From Marinilongibacter aquaticus (lineage in GTDB: Bacteria > Bacteroidota > Bacteroidia > Cytophagales > Spirosomataceae): a stretch of DNA of 64,000 bases. Of this stretch, positions 1-8,035 are shown piece by piece. The stretch is taken from NCBI RefSeq assembly GCF_020149935.1, contig NZ_CP083757.1, positions 4,571,933 to 4,635,932 of the forward strand, given 5' to 3'. The notes beneath the pieces are model-generated. The model ran no database searches, was not told where the DNA came from, and worked only from the letters and a program-made list of their open reading frames with translations. A program made the translations under genes and the position numbers. Position 1 is the first letter of the stretch. Every line of letters begins with the position of its first letter.

Positions 1-667
1 CCGATTTTTCGCCTTCCTTTTCAGGAATGGCGGCCAATTGCCGATCTTCTGTCCAATGTTCTCCATCTGTGCTTGTTTCAAAATACAATTGACGAACACC
101 TGAGTATTTGGTGAAAAAATGGAAAAAGCCGTCTTTGGTAAAATGTGGTTGGGGGTAGGTCATTTCTTCTTCAGTAACCTGCACGAAACTGTCTGTAGAA
201 TAGGGAGCGAGGCTCTTGTATTTGAAACCCGGTCTTGCGGTGCCTCTTCCGCTCACAAACACCCAGATAAAGCCTTTGTCGTCTATGCATATTGAGGGGT
301 TGTCATGCGGGTCGTCTACACCTTGTTTGTCGTGCACGATAGTGGGCTTTGAAACCATTCCGGTTGTATGGTCAAATTCGCCGATCATGCAGAGCAAGTG
401 TCGTGCATTTTCGGCACTTGTGCCACCGTACACAAAAAAGGTTTTCTGTACTTCGGGGGCATAAATGGCCAATGGCGTGTGTTTGGCGGTATAGGTGCCA
501 AGTGCTCCCGAATACTTGTCGCCATAGGTGTACTTTTGGTTGAGTTCAAACCATATGGCTTTGTAACCGTTGGCCTTTTTATTGGAAATTTTTTGTGCCG
601 ATAGCGGCAAACAGTTCGCTGAAATAAATAGGGCAAGCGTAAAAAGAGTGTTAAAAATGATTTTCAT
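1..667 (-). CDS. Secreted BNR-repeat (BNR_4-like) protein, 3' end cut by window
   Basis: This is an open frame from an ATG at 667 that runs off the left edge, so only about 222 N-terminal residues are visible. It begins with a signal peptide (hydrophobic residues about 4-18, cleavage probably after LSAQ). The mature part alternates beta-strand stretches with Asp-box-like turns, including a DDPHDNPSICIDDKGFIWVF-type segment near residues 115-135 and the repeat TSTDGEHWTED near residue 205. This is the pattern of BNR_4 family proteins, which are five- to seven-bladed propellers found in Bacteroidota glycan-utilisation loci, often near rhamnosidases or polysaccharide lyases. Catalytic function cannot be judged from this fragment. 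It is divergent from the deacetylase gene at 764 with a 96-bp gap. The family call is fairly good; the substrate is unknown. Confidence 0.7.
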   Translation of the reverse strand, partial: MKIIFNTLFTLALFISANCLPLSAQKISNKKANGYKAIWFELNQKYTYGDKYSGALGTYTAKHTPLAIYAPEVQKTFFVYGGTSAENARHLLCMIGEFDHTTGMVSKPTIVHDKQGVDDPHDNPSICIDDKGFIWVFVSGRGTARPGFKYKSLAPYSTDSFVQVTEEEMTYPQPHFTKDGFFHFFTKYSGVRQLYFETSTDGEHWTEDRQLAAIPEKEGEKS

Positions 668-763
668 ATAGGGTTTTGTGAGTTCAAAATTTGGCTTTGA
701 AATGGAGGTCATTCAAATTTACGGGCCAAACTGGCGTTGATTTAAAGAAAATAAAAAAACAGC

Positions 764-1681
764 ATGTTTAAAACCCTAGGCCTGATAACTTCCATTCTTT
801 TGTTTGCTGGCTCTCTATTTGCTCAGAAAAAATATATGGTCATTACCGTCGATGATTTACCCACAGTGCCTTATGGATTGGACGACGATTTGGAAATCAC
901 GCGGAAATTGGTTTCGCATTTTAAAAAATACGATATACCCGCTATTGGTTTTGTAAACGAAAGTAAACTGTATGAGGAGGGGACACTTTCGCCCGCGAAA
1001 ACGGAATTGTTGGAAATGTGGCTGGATGGCGGACTTGAATTGGGCAACCACACTTTTAGCCACATGGATTACCATAAAAACAGCTTTGATTCTTTTGCAA
1101 AGGAGGTAGAAAAGGGTGAGCAAATCACACCGAAACTAAGCGAATCGAGAGCTATGCCTTGGCGTTATTTTCGCCATCCGTATTTGCATATTGGAGAGAA
1201 TAAGGAGAAGGCCGATTCTTTAAAGACCTTTCTTTTGAGTGAAAATTATATTGAAGCTCCGGTGACAATCGACAATGCGGATTACCTTTTTGCTTTGGCT
1301 TATGCTCGTGCCAAAAGGGCTGGAGACGCAGCAAAAATGCGAAAGATCGGGAGTGATTACGTGAAATATATGGAAGCTGAAACCCAATACCATGAAAGGT
1401 TAAGCGAATTGCTTTTTGAACGGCAGATTTCCCAAATTTTACTTACACACGCCAGTTTGTTGAATGCAGATTATTACGATGAATTGGCCCAGATGTTTCA
1501 AAGAAATGGATACGAATTTACGACTTTGGAGCATGCCTTGGACGACAAAGCCTACACTTCGCAAATAACGGCTTACGGGCGGTACGGCATTTCATGGCTT
1601 CAGCTTTGGCTGCTCAGCAGCGACTTGGACAGAGATATCCTGAAAGAAGAACCGCAAGTGCCGGCATACATTACAGAATAA
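764..1681 (+). CDS. Secreted polysaccharide deacetylase family protein
   Basis: A 305-residue protein with a signal peptide (about 1-20, ending SLFAQ) followed by a NodB-homology fold. The carbohydrate esterase 4 motifs are visible: the catalytic and metal aspartates in TVDDLP (D30/D31), the metal histidines in GNHTFSHMD (H96, H100), an arginine-containing RYFRHPYLH segment near 134-142, and a late LLTHAS histidine near 229. These residues point to a metal-dependent periplasmic N- or O-deacetylase acting on a polysaccharide or peptidoglycan. The insert between about 150 and 220 is longer than in minimal NodB domains, so it may be a divergent member. It is a monocistronic gene, divergent from the BNR-type gene, and ends 2 bp before the convergent DUF1569 gene. 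The substrate is not predictable from sequence. Confidence 0.8.
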   Translation: MFKTLGLITSILLFAGSLFAQKKYMVITVDDLPTVPYGLDDDLEITRKLVSHFKKYDIPAIGFVNESKLYEEGTLSPAKTELLEMWLDGGLELGNHTFSHMDYHKNSFDSFAKEVEKGEQITPKLSESRAMPWRYFRHPYLHIGENKEKADSLKTFLLSENYIEAPVTIDNADYLFALAYARAKRAGDAAKMRKIGSDYVKYMEAETQYHERLSELLFERQISQILLTHASLLNADYYDELAQMFQRNGYEFTTLEHALDDKAYTSQITAYGRYGISWLQLWLLSSDLDRDILKEEPQVPAYITE

Positions 1682-1683
1682 TA

Positions 1684-2145
1684 TTATACGCCAAACTGAC
1701 TCAAGTGATGGTCTAAATGTTTGTAAAACAATGTATTCCATTCGTTTTTGCTCAGCTTGCCAAAAGAATGTGATTCCTTTCCGTCGAAATGGTCTTCGCC
1801 CAGTTTTTGTGTTTCCTCAATGTACCGAATCAAACGGTTTTGTTCCTTTTCAAAATCACGTGTATCGCTGATTACAAAAATGGGGGCCGTACGGGTGTTT
1901 CGTTTATAAGGTTTCGTACCGACAACAACGGGTTTTGCCAACAATTGGATAAACTTTTGCATCAGAAAGTTGGGTTTCGGATATTTTTCAGGTTCGAAAA
2001 CAAGTTCGTAGGCTACGTTGACATGTGCCAGCATTTGGGCCACATTCATCTTGCCCCACTTTGCTTGCTTGTCTGCTTGCAATTGACGAATACGGTCGAT
2101 CATTTCCTGACTGACCTCTTCTGTGAAAATATTCTTAAAGTCCAT
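1684..2145 (-). CDS. DUF1569 / DinB-like protein
   Basis: A 153-residue cytoplasmic protein without a signal peptide. It looks like the DUF1569 family: a DinB-type four-helix bundle with histidines spaced along helices (AQMLAHVNVAYE near 37-48 and a C-terminal YKHLDHHLSQFGV near 141-153). DinB-fold proteins use such histidines for a metal site and many are thiol-dependent enzymes, but no reaction can be assigned here. It is the last gene of the minus-strand operon; its start overlaps the end of uvrC by 11 bp, which implies translational coupling. Whether it contributes to DNA repair is unknown. Confidence 0.75.
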   Translation of the reverse strand: MDFKNIFTEEVSQEMIDRIRQLQADKQAKWGKMNVAQMLAHVNVAYELVFEPEKYPKPNFLMQKFIQLLAKPVVVGTKPYKRNTRTAPIFVISDTRDFEKEQNRLIRYIEETQKLGEDHFDGKESHSFGKLSKNEWNTLFYKHLDHHLSQFGV

Positions 2146-3967
2146 TTTGTTCTTCGTTAATGTTTTCTAAATATTCCCGAATTCTACGGGTTTTATCTTT
2201 GCCAACTACTGAAACAAGTTCTTCTTCGCTTGCCGTTTTCAGGGCTTTGATGGTCTTGAAATGTTTCAATAGCTTGGTTGCGGTGGGCTTTCCGATGCCT
2301 TTGATCGATTCCAAACCACTGACCAAAAATCCTTTGCTGCGGCGGTTGCGGTGATGGGTGATCCCAAACCTGTGAGCTTCATCGCGGGCTCTTTGAATCA
2401 ATTTAAGCGATTCTGATTTCTTATCGATATAGAGCGGTAAAGTATCTTCCGGGAAATAGATTTCTTCCAATCTTTTGGCAATGCCGATAATAGGTATTTT
2501 GCCGTAAAGATGAAGTTCTTTCAATGCTGCAACGGAAGCCGACAATTGGCCTTTGCCTCCGTCGATGATGATCAGATCGGGCAGATCTTCGTTTTCTTCC
2601 ACCAACCGCTTGTATCTCCTAAAAACCACTTCTTTCATGGTGGCGAAATCGTCTGGGCCTTCTACGGTTTTCGGAATAAAGTGGCGGTATTCTTTTTTGG
2701 ATGGCTGGCCGTTTCGGAATAAAACCATTGCCGAAACGGGGTTTGTACCTTGAATATTCGAATTGTCGAAGCATTCTATATGTCGTGGAAGCTCTTTGAG
2801 TTGTAAGTCTTGTTTGAGCTTAATCAAGACGCGATCTCGCCGGTTTGTGGCCCCACTTTTGGCAATCATCTCCCTTTCGGCCTTTTCGTGGCGATAGAAC
2901 ATGATGTTTCGCAAAGTCATGTCTATCAGTTTTTTCTTGTCGCCGATTTTAGGTACCGCAATATTGGCCTTCAGGTCGGTTTCTAATGGAATATTGGTGA
3001 ATATTTCCTTTGCCGTACTTTCGTACTTGTGCCGAATTTCGAAAATTACTTTCTCCAAAACCTCTTCATCGGGTTCCTGAAGCATTTTCTTCACTTCGAA
3101 AGTTTGGGTTTGGGTAACTGTGCCGTTGTTGATTTTCAGATAACAAAAATAGGCCGCGTCTTCATCCGATTGTACGCCAAACACATCGGCATCATCAATC
3201 GAGGCGTTGACTACCGTGGCTTTCGCCTGATAATTCTCCAAAAACTCCAGTTTCTTTTTGTACTCATGGGCTTTTTCAAAGGCCATTTCTTTGGCGGCCC
3301 ATTGCATTTTTTCGAGGAAATAGTTTCTTGCGGGAGTTAGGTTGCCCTTCAAAATATGATGCACCTGATCGATTTCCTTCAAATATTCGGCTTCAGTTTG
3401 TAAATCTTCACAGGGCCCAAGGCAATTGCCAATGTGGTATTCGAGGCAAATTTTGTATTTGCGTTGAGTCACATTTTCTTCCGTGAGTGCATATTTACAG
3501 GTGCGAATGGTATACAATTGGGTGAACATATCGAGCAGAGCGTGCATGGCTTTCACATTCACATAAGGGCCATACATTTTGCCAAGCTTACGGTCTTCGA
3601 TTTTCCGCGTTTTCAATAGGCGGGGAAAACGTTCGTTTGTGACGCAGATGTACGGGTAATTTTTGTCGTCTTTGAGCATGATATTGAACTTCGGCTGCAG
3701 TTCTTTGATCATGTTGTTTTCGAGCAAAAGGGCTTCGTACTCAGAATCAACTACCGTATATTCCAATTTTCGGATGGACATAACCAACCTTTTGGTTTTT
3801 CTGTCAGTGCGATTGAAATTGTAGAAATAGCTGCTGATTCGATTTTTAAGGTTTTTGGCCTTTCCTACATAGATTATCGTTCCTTTTTCATCAAAATATT
3901 TGTAGATGCCCGGTTCATTGGGCAATAGGGGCAGTTGATTTTGATAATCGAATTTTATGGCCGACAT
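2135..3967 (-). CDS. uvrC: Excinuclease ABC subunit C
   Basis: A 610-residue protein of full UvrC length. It makes the dual incision in nucleotide excision repair with UvrA and UvrB. The N-terminus has a GIY-YIG nuclease domain (GIY at 20-22, YVGKAKNLKNR near 33-43) for the 3' cut. A UVR segment that pairs with UvrB lies near 200-240. The C-terminal half has the RNase H-like nuclease for the 5' cut, with aspartates in ECFDNSNIQGT and IIIDGGKGQL, and ends in tandem helix-hairpin-helix motifs (SIKGIGKPTATKLL). All catalytic motifs look intact. It sits 2 bp after the nucleotidyltransferase gene and overlaps DUF1569, so it is transcribed with the unusual peptide-modification-like cassette upstream. 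Confidence 0.97.
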   Translation of the reverse strand: MSAIKFDYQNQLPLLPNEPGIYKYFDEKGTIIYVGKAKNLKNRISSYFYNFNRTDRKTKRLVMSIRKLEYTVVDSEYEALLLENNMIKELQPKFNIMLKDDKNYPYICVTNERFPRLLKTRKIEDRKLGKMYGPYVNVKAMHALLDMFTQLYTIRTCKYALTEENVTQRKYKICLEYHIGNCLGPCEDLQTEAEYLKEIDQVHHILKGNLTPARNYFLEKMQWAAKEMAFEKAHEYKKKLEFLENYQAKATVVNASIDDADVFGVQSDEDAAYFCYLKINNGTVTQTQTFEVKKMLQEPDEEVLEKVIFEIRHKYESTAKEIFTNIPLETDLKANIAVPKIGDKKKLIDMTLRNIMFYRHEKAEREMIAKSGATNRRDRVLIKLKQDLQLKELPRHIECFDNSNIQGTNPVSAMVLFRNGQPSKKEYRHFIPKTVEGPDDFATMKEVVFRRYKRLVEENEDLPDLIIIDGGKGQLSASVAALKELHLYGKIPIIGIAKRLEEIYFPEDTLPLYIDKKSESLKLIQRARDEAHRFGITHHRNRRSKGFLVSGLESIKGIGKPTATKLLKHFKTIKALKTASEEELVSVVGKDKTRRIREYLENINEEQNGL

Positions 3968-3969
3968 GG

Positions 3970-5112
3970 CTATTTCTTGAATGTTCGGTTTAAAGCATAA
4001 GTAAGAACTTTGCTCAAAAAGTTCAAAAACAAATAGTTTTCTGGAAATGTGATCAGTCTTTTCTCTTCGACCGAATTCGGCCGAGTGTAGGCTCTCATGA
4101 AATTTCGTACATATTCAAAAGTGCTAGAAGAAGGATCCTGCGATTTCACAAGAATACGTTCATAGGCGATGCGTTCAAACGTCGTTTTCCAATGTTTTCC
4201 CTTGTTCCAAAATTTCAGCACCAAGTTTGGACAGGTGTGGTTTATTTGACGCTCTATTGATTTTAAGGCTGGGGGGATTTCGATATCCAAAAACGTGTCG
4301 ATCAAATATAAACCGTGCAAAAATTGACGATGAAGCTTAAAGGTTTTCATTTTTTCGATGATTGGTGGCCAATCCCAGTCATTCCCCACCTTTTGCATGA
4401 ATGCACCAAAATCGGCCAGTTCTTTCAATCTGAGCCAAGATTCCTTTCCACCATGATGGTTGAGGAGTGTCCAGAAAATTTGCTCCTCCTTGTCCAATTC
4501 AAATAAGAAATCATCAGGGTACGTATAGGGCAAAAAGTCGTAGCAAAGGCCCCAATGGATATCCAAGTGCAACTGATTTTTTATCATGGAAACTTCATGA
4601 ACAAAATTGTTTTTCAATTGCCCTTGTACTTCTTCCACGGTAATGATTTGGCCATTGAAATAATTGTGAATTTTGTAGTCGAAACTTTCGAGTAGCCGAA
4701 GCGATTCTATAATGTGTTTCTTCGAAATCAAGAGATCCAAATCACCTCCAGCCCGCAAACTCTCTGGATAGAGATAGTCGGAAAAAACGAAACCCTTAAA
4801 TGCCAAAATGGGCAAATTATGTTTATCGAACTCAGCTTTGAGTTTAGCGTATTCGGCTTTGAAACTCAGATCGAAAATGGCTTGCTTCATCCCGAATTGG
4901 CTCAATTCCACCTCATACCTTTCAGGGAATGGAAGGCCATTTTTTTTGAACATGGCATTCAACATGGGCTGCAAGCCATGTAAATCCTGCATTTCGAAAA
5001 ACTTTGGCCAATCAATATGTGCTGCCAAAGTTTTGTCCATTGGCCTTTTTTGGAAATAGGCCTTTAGGACTTCAAGCATCAATCGAACTTCATTATTGGG
5101 CTGCAAACTCAT
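3970..5112 (-). CDS. NTP_transf_5-type nucleotidyltransferase
   Basis: A 380-residue protein resembling the NTP_transf_5 family. The nucleotidyltransferase signature is visible: FKGFVFSDYLYP near 105-115 followed by AGGDLDLLIS, with the GG and paired aspartates at about 122-126. A third acidic residue probably comes from the LHLDIHW segment downstream. Members of this family occur in tailored lasso-peptide clusters (for example beside the HPr-kinase homologue in paeninodin-type clusters) and in capsule loci. Here it directly follows the HPr-kinase-like gene, overlapping it by 20 bp, and precedes uvrC by 2 bp. An alternative ATG 33 bp downstream would remove the overlap. The acceptor is unknown; peptide adenylylation is only a hypothesis. 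Confidence 0.75.
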   Translation of the reverse strand: MSLQPNNEVRLMLEVLKAYFQKRPMDKTLAAHIDWPKFFEMQDLHGLQPMLNAMFKKNGLPFPERYEVELSQFGMKQAIFDLSFKAEYAKLKAEFDKHNLPILAFKGFVFSDYLYPESLRAGGDLDLLISKKHIIESLRLLESFDYKIHNYFNGQIITVEEVQGQLKNNFVHEVSMIKNQLHLDIHWGLCYDFLPYTYPDDFLFELDKEEQIFWTLLNHHGGKESWLRLKELADFGAFMQKVGNDWDWPPIIEKMKTFKLHRQFLHGLYLIDTFLDIEIPPALKSIERQINHTCPNLVLKFWNKGKHWKTTFERIAYERILVKSQDPSSSTFEYVRNFMRAYTRPNSVEEKRLITFPENYLFLNFLSKVLTYALNRTFKK

Positions 5113-5989
5113 CGCAAAACTGTTTTAGGTTTTCGAAGCCATTCGGACGTTTCAAGAAGCGAAGAAATTCGCCTTGAGCCAAAAGACTGCTCCGTTCGAA
5201 ATGAGCTTTCAGGTTTGGGCCCGAAAGTGTTTGATGGGGAAGAGGATAATGCTTCAGCATTTCTGTCGAAGCCTGAATGCGATCGATTTGTGCCGTTTTT
5301 TCATGGTTCAGCATGTGTATTCCAGCCAAAGGGATTGGTGTGTTGGGGAAAGTCTCGAAATGCTGAGAAACCAAAAATTTTTCTTGTCCTTCAAAAGAAG
5401 GGCGTAGTATGGATTCGTCAATTTTCAATCCTTCAACGGTATTTTTCCAAATCTTAAATTGAGGGAAACCGGGGAAAACCTGAATTTGTTTTTCCTCGAA
5501 ATGCAATGCCACTAGGTCATCGGTTAAAATGGGAAAGCCAGCTTGCCAAAATGCGGCGGCCGTGGTCGATTTTCCGGCACCCGGTTCACCAACAAAGACA
5601 TGAGCCCTGTCTTTTATGAAGACGGCACTGCCGTGCAAAAGATATAAACCTTTTTGGAGCAGTGAAATGCCAATTATTTCACTCAGCAGAAATAGTTTTA
5701 GCGTGTGTATGCTGTCGCCCAAATGCGTGTAAACGATCTGGTTGCCTTCCTTAATTTGAGCACGTAACAAGCCCGGCCAATGCACAAAACAGTCTTGTGC
5801 ATTCGAGGCCACTTCCGCCTGCAATCCTTTCCTGAAAACCTTTGATTTATCCCAATCGGTTCGTTCATCTACCAAACCGGAAACAATTTTTATGTCGGGC
5901 GATTCATCCGAAGGGCAAAGCATATCGGAAAAATCCAAATCGCTGGAAACAGTTTGACCGAAAGCTTTGTAATTTTTCTTTATTTCCAT
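5093..5989 (-). CDS. HPr kinase-like P-loop protein of RiPP type
   Basis: A 298-residue protein starting at the ATG at 5989 (MEIKKNYKAF). The frame is open further upstream, but the longer start would overlap the B2 gene by 79 bp; the chosen start overlaps by 10 bp, in line with the rest of the operon. It has a Walker A motif GEPGAGKST at about 134-142 preceded by LLHGSAV, and TDDLVAL at about 156-162, the arrangement of HprK C-terminal kinase domains. It lacks the N-terminal domain of true HPr kinases. Homologues in lasso clusters phosphorylate a serine of the precursor peptide. The PqqD-B2-kinase-nucleotidyltransferase order supports that kind of role here, but no precursor is recognised. 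Confidence 0.8.
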   Translation of the reverse strand: MEIKKNYKAFGQTVSSDLDFSDMLCPSDESPDIKIVSGLVDERTDWDKSKVFRKGLQAEVASNAQDCFVHWPGLLRAQIKEGNQIVYTHLGDSIHTLKLFLLSEIIGISLLQKGLYLLHGSAVFIKDRAHVFVGEPGAGKSTTAAAFWQAGFPILTDDLVALHFEEKQIQVFPGFPQFKIWKNTVEGLKIDESILRPSFEGQEKFLVSQHFETFPNTPIPLAGIHMLNHEKTAQIDRIQASTEMLKHYPLPHQTLSGPNLKAHFERSSLLAQGEFLRFLKRPNGFENLKQFCDEFAAQ

Positions 5990-6396
5990 TCCCAAAGTGG
6001 CAAATAATTGAAGCTGGGCACATCGCCGATTAAGATATCTTCTTGTTTTTCTACCCAAGCGTGGGCGTCCAACTTATCTTTATTTATAGGGTTTATCCCA
6101 ATAACAAGCTTGTATTCGCTGTTGTTCGCGATCATTTTTTTAAAAGTTAGTGCTTGCGGAAGGCAATTGAAAGCTTTTGGGGCCACTAAAGCCGCTCTTT
6201 GAATGGCTTTTTTCAACTTTTCAGCATCGTTGCAATGCAAGCCGCTAGCGGTGTATCTGGAGTAATACTGTTTAAAGGCATTAAATCTCATCCATTTCAA
6301 ACGGATTTTCAAATTGAGCATGGACCGCAAAGCAAACCAGAAAAGCTTTTTTTCTTCTCTGCTCAGCCTATTGTATTTCGACCACCAGTTTCTCAT
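5980..6396 (-). CDS. Lasso peptide biosynthesis B2-like cysteine protease
   Basis: A 138-residue protein of the transglutaminase-like B2 family (Transglut_core3). In lasso-peptide biosynthesis B2 removes the leader peptide held by the PqqD-like B1 protein. The catalytic triad is complete by eye: Cys78 in FNCLPQALT, His112 in DAHAWVE and Asp125 in LIGDVPSF. The length is typical of stand-alone B2. The start ATG at 6396 overlaps the PqqD-like gene by 29 bp and the 3' end overlaps the kinase gene by 10 bp, so translation is probably coupled. No lasso cyclase (asparagine-synthetase-like) gene lies in the operon or elsewhere in the window, so the peptide substrate is unknown. Confidence 0.85.
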   Translation of the reverse strand: MRNWWSKYNRLSREEKKLFWFALRSMLNLKIRLKWMRFNAFKQYYSRYTASGLHCNDAEKLKKAIQRAALVAPKAFNCLPQALTFKKMIANNSEYKLVIGINPINKDKLDAHAWVEKQEDILIGDVPSFNYLPLWEWK

Positions 6397-6637
6397 CCAG
6401 TAAATCTTTGATCAATTCTTCTACATCGGCTAGGCATTCGTCTGTTTCTATTTCGAAATTTTCTGCCACAGCTTCCGCCAATTCGTTCAATGTGCTGGCT
6501 TTGTTTTCCAGTTGGCTCCAAATGAAGCTGCCCACTTCATTTAGATTATAATAAGTGCCTTTTTCGTGGTTTAGTATTACGGATTCTCCAGAAAGGCTGC
6601 TCGAAACTTGATTCTCGCTTAACGTATATTTTTTCAT
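6368..6637 (-). CDS. PqqD family peptide-binding chaperone (B1-like)
   Basis: An 89-residue protein of the PqqD / RiPP recognition element type, a small winged-helix-like fold that binds the leader of a precursor peptide and presents it to modifying enzymes. The family pattern is visible: a beta-hairpin region ESVILNHEKGTYYNLNEVGS (20-39) followed by a helix GSFIWSQLE, and a C-terminal two-helix part that packs DECLADVEELIKDLLDEKLV. Its ATG at 6637 lies 1 bp after the stop of the 46-residue peptide gene, and it overlaps the B2 gene by 29 bp. It is the expected B1 partner of the downstream protease. Confidence 0.85.
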   Translation of the reverse strand: MKKYTLSENQVSSSLSGESVILNHEKGTYYNLNEVGSFIWSQLENKASTLNELAEAVAENFEIETDECLADVEELIKDLLDEKLVVEIQ

Positions 6638-6638
6638 T

Positions 6639-6779
6639 CTACCCTTGGCAGTTAATAATTCCTTTTGTCACTAAATAAGGCAAAATTATGTAAAGCGTCA
6701 CGCCTTTGATAAGGAAAAAGAAAAAACCTGCCCAGCCCAGTTTTTTCAGCCATGCTATAATTTTCTCTTTTCGGTTCAT
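6639..6779 (-). CDS. 46-residue single-pass membrane peptide
   Basis: A small ORF of 46 codons fully supported by context. Its ATG at 6779 overlaps the TGA of the DUF3822 gene in an ATGA arrangement, and its TAG ends 1 bp before the ATG of the PqqD-like gene. The peptide has a basic amphipathic N-terminus (MNRKEKIIAWLKKLGW), one hydrophobic segment of about residues 17-36 containing FFFFLIKG, and a short tail ending INCQG. It contains no serine. It resembles small conserved Bacteroidota membrane peptides with a GFxFFLIKG motif that I recall but cannot name with certainty. It could be a membrane anchor or small subunit, or less likely the substrate of the downstream machinery. It does not look like a classical lasso precursor. 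Confidence 0.7.
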   Translation of the reverse strand: MNRKEKIIAWLKKLGWAGFFFFLIKGVTLYIILPYLVTKGIINCQG

Positions 6780-7567
6780 TGCTGACTAAATATGCTATAA
6801 TATCTATGAAATGGAGTGTCCTGAAAATATTGAGAACGTTTTATTTCATCTTTTGATTCAAGCAAGAGCAAATTGCCGACATAATTTTCCAAAGTACGAA
6901 AAGCCTTCGAATAGGCTGTAACCTCGCCGCACACGCGAACACTCTCGAGCTTGGATTGGGTTTTAAGATAGGCTACTAAGTCTTCGATCCGGGCAAACCA
7001 ATACGAATTGATATGTCTTTTTCCGAACACTAAACTGATGCCATCTTCCTGAAAATAGATATACGTCCAGAAGTTTTGCTGAAGGTCAAATTGCTGTTCG
7101 GCCAGCTTGATCTCCAATTTATCCGCTCCATACAAGTTTTGAAGAAATTGTACGATGCTTTCGTGTCCTGCAAAAACAAAAGTGCCTTCTTTTTCAAAAG
7201 AATGATGAGTTTTTCGTTCGGTTTGGAAAAGGTGTTGGCCAATTCTTTGTGCTTGTTCTTCCGTAATTCGGCTGGGCACAAATGTTTTGTAACTGGCCTG
7301 GCATAAAAGCGTGACTTTCCGCCAAAACCGTACCGATAAAAACTTATGAGATTGTACAGTGGCCTGAACAAAAGCCAATTTGTTTTCTCTGTGCCGAAGC
7401 GAATAATCCTCGAGCCACACAAAATAGCCGCGGCCATTGCGAATGCCAAAGCGAAAGCAGCCATCGCTCAATTCAAATATCAATTCCGCATCGTGTATTT
7501 CGTCTACACCAAAGCGGTCGTCCTGTACTTGGTATTTAGGAGTAATATGTGTCTCTTGTTCAGTCAA
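6776..7567 (-). CDS. DUF3822 family protein, TTG start
   Basis: A 263-residue cytoplasmic protein resembling DUF3822, a family largely confined to Bacteroidota with an actin-like/RNase H-like fold and no assigned reaction. The N-terminal ELIFELSDGCFRFGI strand pair and a later VFGKRHINSYWF region support this. The start must be the TTG at 7567: a stop codon lies two codons upstream in this frame and the next ATG is deep inside the domain. This TTG overlaps the TGA of the NUDIX gene by 8 bp, so coupling may compensate for a weak start. The end overlaps the small membrane peptide gene in an ATGA junction. Confidence 0.75.
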   Translation of the reverse strand: MTEQETHITPKYQVQDDRFGVDEIHDAELIFELSDGCFRFGIRNGRGYFVWLEDYSLRHRENKLAFVQATVQSHKFLSVRFWRKVTLLCQASYKTFVPSRITEEQAQRIGQHLFQTERKTHHSFEKEGTFVFAGHESIVQFLQNLYGADKLEIKLAEQQFDLQQNFWTYIYFQEDGISLVFGKRHINSYWFARIEDLVAYLKTQSKLESVRVCGEVTAYSKAFRTLENYVGNLLLLESKDEIKRSQYFQDTPFHRYYSIFSQQ

Positions 7568-8009
7568 AGTCTAAGTCTTTTGTCAAAAATGTGGGTTTTG
7601 CCAATGGATTTATGATTCTGAATTCTTCTTTCGAAAACCAAGCCAATTCGGCCAGTGTATGCACAGCTTCGGGATCTTCGCCCAGAAGGGCGTTTCCGTG
7701 CACGTGTTTTACTTCGAAATAGAATTCTAAAGCGTGCAAAGGTTTTTGGATAAACTCGTGGACAGTCAATAGATTCCCGCAGCGAACACGCATTCCTGTT
7801 TCTTCGAAAAACTCTCTTTCCACGGCTTCTCTCAAGCCTTCTCCTTTTTCTGGTTCACCGCCCGGTACGTTCCAAAAGTAATTCAATGCACCAATGCCCT
7901 GATGTTTCAGCATCAACAATTTTTTGTCCATAAGCAGGCATCCGCAGGCCCGAATCCGAATGCGGCCGCCGTAGTATGCCTCGATTTTCTTACGGATATT
8001 TTCCGACAT
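7560..8009 (-). CDS. NUDIX hydrolase
   Basis: A 149-residue protein with a complete Nudix box: the glycine of PGGEPEKGEG, then REAVEREFFEETGM (about residues 56-79), giving the GX5EX7REUXEEXGU pattern. It hydrolyses a nucleoside diphosphate linked to another moiety, using the box glutamates to bind Mg2+. The substrate cannot be read from the sequence. The ATG at 8009 is preferred over an in-frame TTG 18 bp upstream because the homologous region begins just after it and a good promoter lies 20 bp upstream. It is the first gene of the nine-gene operon that runs to 1684. Confidence 0.9.
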   Translation of the reverse strand: MSENIRKKIEAYYGGRIRIRACGCLLMDKKLLMLKHQGIGALNYFWNVPGGEPEKGEGLREAVEREFFEETGMRVRCGNLLTVHEFIQKPLHALEFYFEVKHVHGNALLGEDPEAVHTLAELAWFSKEEFRIINPLAKPTFLTKDLDFD

Positions 8010-8035
8010 TATTGGATATGGGCTCAATAATTGAT

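Noticed and set aside
5990..6058. Longer start for the HPr-kinase-like gene
   Set aside because: It would overlap the B2 gene by 79 bp and adds a basic stretch that is the shadow of the B2 C-terminus.
6639..6779. The 46-residue peptide as a classical lasso precursor
   Set aside because: It has a membrane-span composition, no leader/core division, no Gly1/Asp-Glu ring pattern at 7-9 residues, and the cyclase is missing. Kept only as a candidate partner.
7030..7464. 144-codon minus-strand ORF inside DUF3822
   Set aside because: It lies in another frame of a well-supported coding gene and has no recognisable domain.
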